DNA from: Pelodera strongyloides
Taxonomy: Eukaryota; Nematoda; Chromadorea; Rhabditida; Rhabditidae
Assembly: GCA_036852015.1 (NCBI GenBank)
Contig: JAANDG010000400.1
Coordinates: forward strand, 1 to 64,000
Length of the DNA: 64,000 nucleotides
Direction of reading: 5' to 3'
Shown: positions 30,728 to 41,819 of the stretch, in pieces
How positions within the stretch are numbered: position 1 is the stretch's first letter
How the letters are laid out: every line of letters begins with the position of its first letter
Position numbers and translations under genes: made by a program
Notes under the pieces: model-generated
Databases searched by the model: none
What the model was told of the DNA's origin: nothing
What the model saw: only the letters and a program-made list of their open reading frames with translations

Positions 30728-33700
30728 GTGTCTCTCGGGTCCTAGTCTCTCGGTTTCTGTTTCGCGCTATGCCAATCACGATTTGTGCTTTCTGAACTGT
30801 ATTCCGCAAAATACTATATTCATGCAGGAATCGAACTTTGGATGATTTCCTAGTGATTCCTGCTACCGATTGCGCCATGTGCCCACTCACCACCACTCCT
30901 CTGGTTTGTCCTCCTTGACAAATAATCCCACAAAAACTGGAGCAAGTAGGGTGGAAAGACAGTTGAGAAACGAGTTCACTCCCATGATAAAATGATTGTG
31001 TTGCCTGAAAATGGGTGCTATTTCTACTTGGAACTTTGGAGTAATTTAAAGAGAAATACCGGCCGGTTTTTGAAACACATCGAGTACACAAGAATTCTTA
31101 TGCTACTTATGCAAATGAATATAAATTAGAGTAAAAAAATACATTCGAGCAACTTTGCGTAAATACGTAAGAATTCAGCTGTCCACGATGCGTTTCAAAA
31201 ACCGGCCGGTATTTCGCTTTAAAATATGGTCCGTTTTTATCTTCCATGTGATGGAGATAATAGGCATCGTAAATGTATTTTCAGACGTGATTTATACATG
31301 ACAATATAAGGCTGTTGATTACGAACTTGAGGAAACCTGGTCAGACCTGGTGCGCACGCGTGAAAAACGCTGGAAAAGCGTTTGGTAAAGTGCTGGTGCA
31401 CAAAATATCATGCGGAGGAATAGATCTTATTCGCCGATCTAATGTCATATCTTTGAGCTATGTTTATGTCGGTCACGTAAATAGTATTTACATTACATTT
31501 TAATTTGTTAAGAAATTCATAAAAGTTTAAATTTTTATATTACGATGGATTTTTACCTTGCCATTAGCTGTGACGCTTTAAAGAATGCGCCACAATTGAA
31601 ACCGACAATTGAAGTGCAGATAATTAGGAGGATTATTCCCAGGATTGGGGCCGTTCTGAAATTGACATTGAACACTTGTGAGTATCTTTACCAGTTTTCG
31701 GGGTAGTTTTTTTTTGTAAAGGCTGGTCAGATCATTTTTTTTGCCAATGCTATTAAAGATGAACCAGATACAAAACTTGGCCTGCGATTTCGCCCTATCT
31801 TCGCCAGGTTCTCGCGAAAAGATACTGAGTGAACTCGCGAACATCTACCGTGAGTCTCTCGGAGTTGGGCGATTTGCCCCGTTAACGGTAGGCGCACCTC
31901 TGCATTTTTTTCGCAGCACACATCAATATGTCACGTTGCTGAGAGCGAGAAGTGCGTAGGTGACAGAGAGTAGAAAAAAAAGGAGTTGAAATTCAGAACT
32001 CACGATGGTGTCCATGCCAGTGCAAAGAAGAAAATTCCCATTCCTCCGATTGAAATCGTATTGAAAACTTTGACGGAAACCAGTGGAGAACAGAATGTTA
32101 TTTTATCGGAAAGGACTCCGGCAATCATCTTCACAATGAACGTGACAACCTTAAAACTAGGATTACAGATGAAAACGCTGCGCCGCCTCCGCTCAAAAAA
32201 GGAGGTGCGCTACATTTACGCCAACTGAAATTCTGCAACTTGCACGCAGCCTAAGGACCGCAGCCTAGCAATGATGATTTCAAACGTGTTATATTTTCCG
32301 TGTTTTAATAAATCTAAAAAATGTTGTCCTTACCTGGGGCACACAGGAAAATATGCCGGTCATTCCAACTGGAAAGCCAAGAACCTTAAATTAGGTATCG
32401 ATTTATTCATTTATTGATTATCGATTTATTCATTTATTGATATATCCATTTATTGATTTTTGATAACAATTTTTATGTGTATGACTACCATAATCGTTTA
32501 TTTGTTATCGGTGCATTTCTATTTTTGCAATTCTTACCAAGTCGAAGCTGCGGTGCACTAATTGGAAAATTTTAGTTAGCTTATTGTTAGGTGTATTTAC
32601 TGAAACATACCCCAAGGAATAAAGAGCTCAACCGATTTTTTTCTACTATTCGCATATTACGAACTATAAGTTATAAGCTACTTTTTTTTCAATGCTAAAG
32701 GCGCCTAGCATAAATAGCGAAGCTGATTTTGATTCTTGTGTTATGCGCCTACAAGTATCCCAAAAAATCGGTGTGATTCTGTCAATACCACCGTATTTCT
32801 GCACGAAACCGTGTAATATGTAAAATTAAAAAAATATTCTCGTGTAGTTCCAAAATACGGTAAATTTTCAGCATACTTGTGGACCCCATGAACTTTTACT
32901 AGTTCATTTTTGAAGAAATAACGATGCAAGGGCGCCGTCTTCAGCGCATTCACTGATTAAGAAACACCTCAATTTTGAAAAACCAACCTTATTCAAATAA
33001 ATTGGTGAAAATTGCATAGTGACTTGGATCCCCATGAAATTAGCTATGGCGCTAACCCAGACGGCGTACACGGCGTGTGTTGTCAACATTGCTCTCAGGG
33101 GTAGAGGTTCGCGTTTACCAGAGTTATCTAAAAAAAGTGAGCATTATGAGACTTTTCGTATGAATGAAAAACAACTTCGACTCTCCTCCCCTTTATTTAT
33201 CGCACCAACTTTGCGCTATTTCAATTACTTTCGCACTAAACAGCCTCCTATCTCTACACTAACGAAACTCGGTTGGTGCGCGGCGGAAAAAGGGCTTACT
33301 GTTTAAGACATCCAAAACATCCAAAGACATCCGGTGACATCTCGGACATCCAGAAACATCTGAAAACATCCCGGACATCCGTAAACATCCCGTACATACA
33401 AAACACTGATAGCTAGTAATAACTCAGAGGTACTATTGAACTTGTGCAACCCCAATAATTTTTTTTTTTGAAATTTTCTAAAACTCCACCCCAATAGGTT
33501 AGCTATGGTGCTGAGTCCGGAAAAGTGGTTCATTGTGGGTCTCAGTGCTGTTGGGGCCCGTTAAGTCCCACTTAGGTCCCAGGTCAAAAATTATAAAATT
33601 CGCTCAAACTTCTCCACAATGTATAATTTATGACACCGGTGCTCATTAATACGGCATCAACAACGTAGGATACCGCGACTAAATGTACGAATTTCTCTGG

Positions 33701-36700
33701 AGAAAACAATCGCAGGAACCCCCGACCCAATCTACCATTATTGGGACCAAGTCACCGCTGAATATCCCCTTTTGTAAATTCATTCCATCTCTGAATCGTG
33801 CATCTTGTTACCCATGCTTACTTCTGTTATGCGGACTTGTTGTCATTGTTATATGTTATTGGAATAAATATGCTGTAGGGACCGCAGAACTAACGACGTC
33901 AACCGATTACCTGCTGCTGCGAGTAATCGGTTGACAAGACTACGAGCTTTGGTCATAAGTTGGCCAGAAAAAGTCCTATTAGCCTTACCACCTGAAATAA
34001 CATACTTAATGAGCACCAGTGTTATAAAGGAGAAAGTGGAGAAGTGTCAGCTAATTTTAATTTTGGACCTGGGACCTAAGTGGGTCCCAATTGGCTCAAA
34101 ATTGAATATGAACCACTTTTTTTGGATCCAGCATCATCGCAAACATATTGTGGAGAAGTTTCAGCGAATTTTATAATTTTGGACCTGGGACATAAGGGGG
34201 CCTTAACGGGCCCCAACGGCGCTGAGACCCACAATGAACCACTTTTTCGGACTCAGCATCATCGCTAACCTATTGGGGAGGAGTTTTAGAAAATTTCAGA
34301 AAAAAAAATTATTGGGGTTGCACAAGTTCAATAGTACCAACTCAGAATAGAAGTCCTTTTTTGGACACGAGCTCTATTAATAAAAAGACACGTTTTTTTA
34401 CGGAGAACATTTGGTGGCAAGGAAGGCTAGTGATGGTTTTCCTGGGGCTCGGAAACTTTAATTTGTTTTGTTATATGTCAGATACCGCGCATCGAGCAGC
34501 TTCGATAGCCAATTCAAACGGTTAACTTGAGGTAATGGTGCACTTCCTCAGCGATAGTTTTCTAATTAAAGGACAGGGCAATAACATCTGCCCCTGGCAG
34601 CAATGGTTGAACACGCATCAGACCTTTACGAAAAGCAGAAAATAACCGCTTCACGAACCAAATAAAAAGGATCATCATCCATGCATTAGAACATGGTCAG
34701 ATGTCACGGATTTTTTTTGGATGTGCTGGATGTCTTGGATGTCTCGGGATGTTTTGGATGTCACGGATGTTTGTGGATGTCTGAGATGTTTTTGGATGTT
34801 TTAGATGTCTTAAGCAGTAAGCCCGGAAAAAGGGGTTCGTATTTCGCCGCGCACTTCGCCCAGTGTTCGCCGGACTCTCGCCAGGTCCGGACGAATGCAC
34901 TGACTACGCTTTCGCGAAAACCGGGCAAAGATTGTGCGAAAGGGCCGCACACCCTTTTATCTGTTTCTGCATTGATTTTCACATTTTTATCCGATCGTTG
35001 CGTCGCTCTTTCGCCGGGTGTACCAGGCGAGAGTCTGGCAAAGTGCCGGCGATACCTGCTCGAAACCCTTTATTTTCGCCGCGCACTATGAAAGTTTCGC
35101 GTTGCACAAGGTTCCGGGGGTGGAATCTATAGCCGGATTCGATTGATTAGCTCATAAAGTAATAACATAAGTCATACATTTGTCGCGCTTGATCCTGTCG
35201 ATTTCCTTTTGTGATACGAAAGCATGGTCGTCGGGGAATTCTCTGAAGAATGGAAGAGAACATGGGTATTATATGGAGAGTGAAAGAGAATTGTAGTGTG
35301 GGCACATGTTTGCAGATTTTTGTAAGCGTGTGTGTGGGCATATGTGTGTGTGCACATGTGTGACTATATACGTGTCTGCGTGTGCGAAGTCCCATCATCC
35401 AGCTCAACGCGAATGATACGGCAGAATGACCGGGTGTACAATTTCATTGCGCACCTCCCGCGCCCATGACAAACACTGCGCCACAAGTTCGCCAATTGGA
35501 ACGGAACATCTTCCTGCGCACTTGTGGCGCACCCCGCGCGCTCGAGAGTGGTGCATCGTCCCGGGGTGGAGTATCCTGAGTTTATCTGTGTAGAAAAAAG
35601 CCCACTCACCTATAAAACACGACAAATAGTACGAATAGCGCAACTGTGATGACTGAATGTAAATAGTACACCGACGTCCATCCCAATGAAGAAGTGCACA
35701 GGGCTCCGGCCACGGGCATTGTGAAGATAGGACCGATCTGGGATTAATACTAGATCTGACAGATGCAGTCTGGATCAATACTAGTTGTCTACTAAAACTA
35801 AAAAGCTGCTAGATCCTCGAACTAGATCTAATTTGATTAATCGGAGTAAAAAGAAACACTAATATATGTCTATGCCTTCCGGATCAATACCTATCTACTA
35901 ATTAAGCCTGACATATCGCCTACATTGTATGAACTAGTAACATACTAAAACCGAAATACCGGTCGGTTTTTGAAACGCATCGCTGACAACTGAATTCTTA
36001 TGTACCTATGCTTATTGGCTCGAATTTAGCTCGATTTTTTATTCTAATTTATGCGTTTCAAAAATAGGCCGGTTTCGCTTAATTCCCCATATATGGCCAA
36101 GTATACCTGGAAGAAGGCTGTCAAAAATGCGATGAAAAATGCGTTCTGTTTCTGCATCGACCAATTTGACGTGCTGATTCCGATCAGAGAAAACTGCATT
36201 CCAAGAGAAACACCCTGAAATTGAATATAATTAGTCTCATTAAAAGCGTTTCTATAGTAATATTGATATCGAATTACTTACCGTATCTATTGGAATAAGT
36301 AGTTGCCTATCTTTTCAAAAATTCAATCATTTGAGAAATTCATCGAGACATGGGAGAGTCAGAGAGAAGATAGAGATAGAAGGACCGAACAGGAAATTTT
36401 TCAATATATACAGTAGTTAGGCAAGTATGATATAGAAAATTAGGTTATTGGGTAATTAATACGCTGTTTGTACATGCCAAAGCAAATAATTTGCGAACCT
36501 TAACAGGCCTCTCGCCCATACGACGGGTATGTGATTGAAACATTTGATGGTGGGTGGGGTAGCGCATTGGTTAACGCAGTGGACCGGTAATCCAAAGACG
36601 CTGGGTTCGATTCCCGCTCGTTACCCCAATTTTTCGACTACAGTCAAAATATGCTGTTTATTTGTAATTTACCTGTAGTGCTCTGAATATGGTCAACCAC

Positions 36701-38718
36701 CATAAACCAAGATTGGCCATCAGAGGGATCAACGCAGTGACGAAAGCGGAAGAAAAACCAAAAAATGCGACCACGGGGCGAGTACCGAACTTCTAAAATA
36801 TTGAATTACGTATTGGTAATGGTATTAATCTTAAAGCGAAATTCCGGCCGGTGTTTGAAACACATCGAGCACACCAGCATTCTTATGCAGATTATGCACA
36901 TGAACATAAATTAGAATAAAAAGTCGAGCTAAATTCGAGCAAATTAGGATAAATACGTACACATTTAGTTGTCCACGATGCGTTTCAAAAACCGGCCGGT
37001 ATTTCGCTTTAACAAACATGATAACATATTAGTATTATTCGGAAACATGGCACACTTGGCAAATTGTTTGGAGGTGCGCTACGCTTAGGGAATCTGTTTG
37101 TGCCTTATAACTTATAACTACAAGCGTAAATTAAAAAATTAAGTGGATAAGTAGGACTACCGTAATGTGTATTATATTGGTTAACTTCCCCACCTGTATC
37201 AGGAACATGCTTGGGTAGACGGAAATCATAGCCCCAATGGCCACGGCAGAAAAAAGCTGACTCTTTTCCGATTGAGTATATGCAAATTTTCGATTGGCCA
37301 CAGCTTCTTGGTAGGCGTCCAGGGACGAGGTGTTAAGGCCAACCTGTATGAAGTATTTGTACTAGATTAAAACTATACTTTGAACAACAGTAAACACTCT
37401 AGCCGTACACAGAAGGCTCAGCTCAAGTAAATAAATAAATAAATCTTTTTACGCTAGAACAGCGCGCTCCTTTATTCGAGGGTGTTTCAATACAGTGTTT
37501 CAAAGATTATAACTTGAGCGCAGAGGTCTTGAGCAGAGTTGAAATTGTTAGAGTGTGAAGTTACCAATACAAGAGCGGCATGTGTATTGAGTATTTTCAT
37601 TATTTAATAAAAATCAATGGTTAGTAAACAAGACGCTGAGTTTTGTATGGAATTTAACCTTTTTACCTGTGCAAAATAATAAGGGAATTTTTTATATATA
37701 TTTACATAGTTTGTTAAAGGAGGGGGCTCACGAGAATGAAGTGCACAAATGGTTTCCTTTTATCGAAATATGATGGTATTAAATTCCGAAAGACATGCTT
37801 TACAAAGCAAAAGGAAGGAGTAAATCAATATAAGACTATGAAGTCTATAAAAATTTTGGATCGTAGTAAATAGTTGATTTCCATAGTGGCCATTCAAATT
37901 TTTTGCCGGATTGCAAAATGACTTGTAAATTTGCTTGCCCACTATGGAAATAAAATATTTACTACGATCCAAAATTTTTATAGACTTCATAGTTTTATAT
38001 TGATTTACTCCTTCCAATTAAAAGCTTTTGCTTTGTAAAGTATGTCGTTCGGAATTTAATACCAGCGTCTGTCGATAAAAGGAAACTATTTGAGCACTTC
38101 ATTCTCGTGAGCCTCCTCCTTTAACCTACCTCGTAAAAGGTTCCATTTTCATCCGCAAATATCGATCCACTCTGGTTGTAGAGCTGAAATCGAAGGAAAA
38201 ATATTGCTATTAAAACATTATATTTACGAAAAAATATTGCTCCGGATCTGATCATGGACTGTTTTTAGGCACAAATATATGAGCAGCTTTTATTTCCACA
38301 CGAAGCTTTTCGTGAAAAGATGGGCCGCCCTCCGCTCGCCATAGTATCGCACACCGTGTGCAGCTCTACATTTTCGCCCATTTCAGTGCGGTACCTAACG
38401 TGTAAAATGCAACTTTACACAATAGCGACCACAAAAATGTTCACGAACATGGAAAACACCACGATAAATTTGTGCGCGCTTAGATTTAAACGTCCTACTT
38501 GAGGTTGGACAACGTAAATGGTGAATGTAGCTGATTTCAATCTCTACCTGTATATCAGGCATCGGGTCGGCCATACAAATTACGGTAAAATTGAGGGTTA
38601 GAGCATTGGAGAGTACGATACTCAGGCAGAGAGTGATGAGTACGAGCATGAGGAAGCGCGTCCGATTGGCGAATTTCAGCGGAGGCTTCGGTTTGTCCGA
38701 CGGGTTCGACGCCGCCAT
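27158..38718 (-). CDS. SLC17-like major facilitator transporter with long cytoplasmic tail (16 exons)
   Basis: Predicted multi-pass membrane transporter of the anion:cation symporter (SLC17) type; the substrate is unknown. Exons: 38718-38548, 38183-38130, 37343-37194, 36792-36673, 36214-36107, 35737-35610, 35242-35178, 33127-32988, 32384-32334, 32149-32004, 31655-31557, 31004-30891, 30606-30430, 30132-30021 (or -30012), 28512-27731, 27401-27158. Every junction is GT-AG with matching phase, giving about 886 residues. Diagnostic segments: TLCLSIVLSNALTLNFTVIC (helix 1), SQLFSAVAIGAMISVYPS, KFGTRPVVAFFGF (loop motif), RALQGVSLGMQFSLIGIS, NFMGIQVTMQFSPIYLNK, VKMIAGVLSDKITF, GFNCGAFFKASQLMARQ, HFIMGVNSFLNCLSTLL. 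N-glycosylation sequons lie in the first extracellular loop. The tail after GKSDAAEWTK is hydrophilic and about 380 residues long, whereas usual family length is 450-560. The acceptors of exons 9 and 10 are AAG rather than CAG/TAG. Confidence 0.9.
28815..28885. repeat. TACCATACT-type microsatellite
   Basis: Irregular repeats of ACCATACTTT and ACTATACTACCATACC in intron 14 of the transporter gene. Confidence 0.7.
28886..29230. mobile_element. Foldback block L with TTAA right end
   Basis: The left arm (TTTGAATTCCAGCTCAGGGA ... AGTAGTTCTACTTAATTACC) is the complement of the right arm (GGTAGTTAAGTAGAACTACT ... GGTTGGAATTCAAA). The right end, TGACGTGATCCTTAA, matches the family M termini and shares TTAA with the adjacent family E copy. 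The right half recurs at 23735-23925. Confidence 0.7.
29227..29797. mobile_element. Foldback element, family E copy 3
   Basis: Ends TTAAGGGTGGGTCCACCTC and GAGGTGGACCTCACCCTTTAA. Lies in intron 14 of the transporter gene. Joined to block L on the left and family H on the right by shared TTAA. Confidence 0.88.
29794..29979. mobile_element. Foldback element, family H copy in intron 14
   Basis: TTAAAGCGAAATACCGGCCG at the left and GCCGGTATTTCGCTTTAA at the right. Its right TTAA supplies an in-frame minus-strand TAA 30-40 bp past the exon 14 donor, so unspliced transcript would terminate inside the element. Confidence 0.92.
30412..30415. mobile_element. Family V end fragment (about 30355-30417)
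   Basis: CACAAACACGCGTCATACCGCTTTAAAG just past the exon 13 donor resembles the right ends at 54854 and 51124. The left end is not recognisable, so only the TTAA position is given. Confidence 0.4.
30655..30728. repeat. (CT)n microsatellite
   Basis: About 70 bp of CT dinucleotides with a few interruptions, in intron 12 of the transporter gene, about 50 bp upstream of the exon 13 acceptor on the minus strand (there read as GA). Confidence 0.95.
30816..30886 (-). tRNA. tRNA-Arg-like remnant
   Basis: The minus strand reads TGGCGCAATCGGTAGC, an A-box/D-arm like tRNA-Arg, and AGTTCGATTCC, a B-box. The T stem and acceptor do not pair well, so it is a pseudogene or a tRNA-derived repeat. It begins within the first bases of intron 12 of the transporter gene. 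Confidence 0.4.
31046..31222. mobile_element. Foldback element, family H copy in intron 11
   Basis: TTAAAGAGAAATACCGGCCGG and CCGGCCGGTATTTCGCTTTAA. The inner palindrome of AATTCTTATGC / GTAAGAATTC type is typical of the family. Confidence 0.92.
32744..32888. mobile_element. Family J element, decayed copy
   Basis: Right end ATACTTGTGGACCCCA. The internal ATACCACCGTATTTCTGCACG and TTCCAAAATACGGTAAATTT blocks match the copies at 19927 and 42853. Lies between exons 8 and 9 of the transporter gene. Confidence 0.65.
33282..34830. mobile_element. Large foldback element with (GACATCC)n arms, family R
   Basis: The left outer arm GGGCTTACTGTTTAAGACATC pairs with GATGTCTTAAGCAGTAAGCC on the right. 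The arms consist of irregular ACATCC-rich repeats (33304-33395) and their complement (34700-34812). Inside, ATTTTTTTTTTTGAAATTTTC, TTAGCTATGGTGCTGAGTCC and GGGCCCGTTAAG are mirrored near 34190-34315. About 1.5 kb, within intron 7 of the transporter gene. The open frames seen in the arms are just repeats. Confidence 0.78.
34831..35110. other. GC-rich intron segment with paired TCGCCGCGCAC blocks
   Basis: TATTTCGCCGCGCACTTCGC (34840s) and TTTTCGCCGCGCACTATG (35078) are direct repeats around CGCCAGG / CCTGG-like pairings. It is probably a further part of the foldback element at 33282. No exon fits here. Confidence 0.4.
35947..36082. mobile_element. Foldback element, family H copy in intron 5
   Basis: ACCGAAATACCGGTCGG and GCCGGTTTCGCTTAA. 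The centre is shortened, and the left TTAA is mutated to CTAA. Confidence 0.75.
36556..36628 (+). tRNA. tRNA-like sequence with intact A and B boxes
   Basis: TAGCGCATTGGTTAACG (A box/D-arm) and GGGTTCGATTCCC (B box/T-arm) at tRNA spacing. GTGGACCGGTAATCCA resembles an anticodon arm, but its loop lacks the usual T before the anticodon. The ends GGGGTAGCG / CGTTACCCC form a nine-pair stem (one G-T), longer than and offset from a normal acceptor. It resembles the minus-strand sequence at 51906-51978, so a tRNA-derived SINE family or divergent pseudogenes is more likely than a working tRNA. It lies in intron 4 of the transporter gene. Confidence 0.5.
36831..37012. mobile_element. Foldback element, family H copy in intron 3
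   Basis: TTAAAGCGAAATTCCGGCCGG and CCGGCCGGTATTTCGCTTTAA. Inner AACATAAATTAG and complementary blocks follow the family pattern. Confidence 0.93.
37714..38124. mobile_element. Foldback element, family C copy 3, at the splice donor of exon 2
   Basis: Ends TTAAAGGAGGGGGCTCACGAG and CTCGTGAGCCTCCTCCTTTAA. The last base of its right TTAA (38124) is position +6 of the transporter's intron 2 donor (GTAGGT, 38129-38124). Confidence 0.93.
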
Positions 38719-38900
38719 GGTGCTAATGTTTTGCGAAGATTGTGATTTTAAATCTAAACTATACGCTTAGAAAAATGAAAAAAAAAACGAAAATGAAAAT
38801 GAAAATGAAAACTACTCGTAGGTACATCAGTCGATCACCAACCAGATTAACCTTTCGAATGTTATTATGAAAGTAAAATGAAAAATAACACTTTGCTGGG

Positions 38901-38924
38901 AGAGCGAGAGAGAAAGAGAGAGAA

Positions 38925-38971
<47 letters not shown>

Positions 38972-38986
38972 GAGAGAAAGAGAAAT
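38901..38986. repeat. (GA)n microsatellite upstream of the transporter start
   Basis: About 85 bp of GAGA with GAAA interruptions, beginning about 180 bp upstream of the ATG at 38718. It may lie in the promoter. Confidence 0.93.
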
Positions 38987-39229
38987 TAGCATACTAACAA
39001 AGTAGGAGTAGGGTTACATGTTTATGACCGAAATCGATGTCCGACTGTCGGTATGTCGATACACTCGGGAAAATTACACTCTTGTTGGTTATTTTAAAAA
39101 GATCAATAAAACTAAACATCTGAAGAGCTTTCATATATGAGAACGTAGAGAGTAAATCATGACATGCTTTGTTACACATTACAATATTATAAAAATAAAA
39201 CAATCATTCGTTTTTTTTTTACTATAAAG

Positions 39230-39420
39230 GTTTACAAAAAAATTTTTTTATTGATTTTTGAAACGTATGATGGTCACTGCATTCCCATATGAAACACATT
39301 ATATGAAAATGAACATAATTAGACTACAAAATGCTGCTTCGCGCATTCATTTGCATACACAGGGGATGCAGCTTCTGTCCAGCATACGTTTAGAAAACCG
39401 GCTGTTATACCGCCTTAAAG
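39230..39420. mobile_element. Family H, strongly decayed copy
   Basis: TTTTTGAAACGTATGATGGT at the left and GAAAACCGGCTGTTATACCGC, then TTAA, at the right preserve the family's TTTTTGAAACG...CCGG layout. The centre differs. Confidence 0.5.
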
Positions 39421-40190
39421 TTTATTAGAACATATCTAACTGGCTATATTGCAGCAAAATTCTTCGGTGTTCCTTTATATTAAAGTTTTTTTCAACGCAA
39501 TCCATGCGTAAATCAATTAATTTGTCTTCGTCATGAATAATATGTTTACTTAATTAAATAATCGTGATACGCGCTCGAACCATTTTTGACAAAGCACGAG
39601 TTTAAAGTGATTAAAAACTTCAAACAGGCGATTCCGTCTCATTTGATGTCGTCAAGTGATCATGAAGAAATAAGTTAGAAGAAAAGCTTACAAAAGTGAA
39701 AATAATATAATCACCGACGAAACTCAATTACCAAAAAGTTTAAATACAGTTCAAAGTACCAACTAAATGAAGTTTCGGATCCAGTAAAATACAATACAAA
39801 AATATATAAAAGGGTAACTGTAGCGTGCGCTAGCCCTCACGTTACGAAGTATAATTCGAATAAATTGTTCCGCTTCGGGTATAAAGGAGTGCCGCAGCTC
39901 AAATTAGAATTTTCTCATGTAAAAGAACGATGATGACTTCATTCGTAAAGATTTTTTACAGACGTTTCATAAGTATGGAAAGGCGCCTCAGGCAGGGTAG
40001 CTGTAGCCGGCTGGTACACAAATACTTGCGTTATTATTTTAAATTTCAAGGAAAAAAATTATTTTAATTTTCAGGAAAGCATTCCACTGGTATCTGCTTT
40101 CGTGTTGTTCATTGAAAACTTTTTTGAAAATAAAAGTTTGGTCTTTCATTGTTTTTATTGATTATATACGAGTGAAAGTTAACATGAAAC
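39421..40190. other. Intergenic, AT-rich, no gene found
   Basis: No frame or repeat family that I can support. Confidence 0.45.
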
Positions 40191-40191
40191 A

Positions 40192-40420
40192 TTGGATGGA
40201 ATAAGCAAAAAAAACTATATGGCGTGGTCGTGCCTTGGAAACTTTCCATTTCCGATCACTGACTTCCCATCAGACCTCGGTACATTATATATTCCTCCCT
40301 CAGGGAGGGGGTGGGAGTTTTCTCCCATGTGCGGGATCATCTGGGTAGAGAACCTCGTGAAGCGCTCTTTCACCCCGGGGACGGCGTCGACGGTTTACTC
40401 TCTGACACGGTGAAGTAAAG
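40192..40420 (-). other. GC-rich block open on both strands
   Basis: The minus-strand frame reads VKERFTRFSTQMIPHMGENS, then LPEGGIYNVPRSDGKSVIGN, then GKFPRHDHAI and stop. A plus-strand frame of 74 codons also spans it. It contains several short hairpins (CCTCCCTCAGGGAGG, GTGAAGCGCTCTTTCAC). An in-frame TAA just upstream (about 40384) with no usable acceptor prevents a simple exon model. It could be a retrocopy, a decayed exon or a structured RNA. Confidence 0.3.
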
Positions 40421-41449
40421 GAATACCGATTATGAATATTACGTTGTGGATTATAAAATCAATTTAGCAAAGCACAAAGAACGATCAGATAACTCCTTTT
40501 TTGTTTACCTTCAGAGTGTCAATGCCAGATGTAAATCGAAGTACTTCTAAGCGTGTCCTGGAAAATTTCCAGCATATTGATTTTTTATGGGCCTGACCGA
40601 TGTTTCACGAACTTCACGATAGATAAAATTTGTCTATAAACTAACTAACAAAATCGGTAATGACCCTCAGAATAGTCAGAATTTCAGCATAGTCGTGGAC
40701 TCTCGCGATCAAGGTAGCCTTCGTAATAATACAAGGGCGCCCATCCCTCATATTATTATTTGTTGAATATAATGTGTATAGAATATAAATATAGAACACA
40801 TATCTGAGCCACATTCTCTATCCATAGAACACACAAGAATGAAAACACAACACAAAGCTAGTGACAGTTGTTCCTCGTGTAAACATTGAGGGCAACGAGC
40901 CAATATGTGAAATTAAGTTAATTGTAAAATAAAGAAAATAATACAATAAAAACCATTTCACATGTTGCCTAGCAGGCCTTACACCTTGAAGAGGCCACAG
41001 ACACGTTAGTGGCCCATCAACGAGTCGAACATGCTCCAGAAAAGTTCAATAACCAAAGCCGTACTCATACTCCACTGATCCGCAAAAAGGTTCATGGTGA
41101 ACGACTATGGCTCACATTTTCGCGCCCAAACAGTTGCGTTAGTTGACAATCTCGTCGCGCACCCGAGATTCCTCATGACTCATGACTCTACAAATTCAGT
41201 TTATCAAACCATAAAAGTTTACTCTGGGAGTTTCAGAAAAAGCTCGTTCACTTTCTGTTTCAGAAAGCGAACGCCCTATGCCTATATTTAGACTAATTGT
41301 TCCCAAAACAAACTTGAAAAAAGAAATTCTACGTAATGAATATACGGATACGGCTTCGCAGATTAAGTCTGCTTGCGCATTATAATTTTTGCAACTCGAC
41401 AATTATATGTGGGAGAATATTATACTCTGAGATGTTTACACCATTTGAA

Positions 41450-41619
41450 TTAAAGCGAAATACTGGCCGGTTTTTGAAACGTATCGCGCCCACCAGCATT
41501 CTTATGCAGTGAACATAAATTAGAACAAAAATCAACTAAATTCGAGTAACTTCGCATAAATACGTAAGAACACAGCTGTTCACGATGCGTTTCAAAAAAC
41601 GGCCGGTATTTCGCTTTAA
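41450..41619. mobile_element. Foldback element, family H copy
   Basis: TTAAAGCGAAATACTGGCCGG and ACGGCCGGTATTTCGCTTTAA, with the usual TTTTTGAAACG / CGTTTCAAAAA pairs. Confidence 0.92.
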
Positions 41620-41819
41620 TTAATTTTTTGAATTTCGTGTGACATTGATCAGCCAGGCAAATGCGGAAAAATGTCCGATTTTTTGTTATTTTGTATTTCC
41701 TCCAATATTGCTTTAGTAAGAATCTTGCCTGTGTATCATCCATCACATGTAAGCAGCTCAAATGACTGCCTCTATTATATGTAACCAATTCTTTCTTTCT
41801 CAAAATCTAGATAACGATG

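Noticed and set aside
30562..30795. Serine/leucine-repeat frames over (CT)n tracts here and at 56298-56802, 60446-60634 and 63386-63586
   Set aside because: Microsatellite translations with no splice or domain support.
33683..34176. Two plus-strand frames of about 80 codons
   Set aside because: They lie inside the centre and arm of the foldback element at 33282-34830 and lack any domain.
34693..35091. 132-codon plus-strand frame beginning with Asp-Val-Leu repeats
   Set aside because: It is the translation of the GGATGT repeats in the arm of the foldback element, then of a GC-rich intron segment of the transporter gene.
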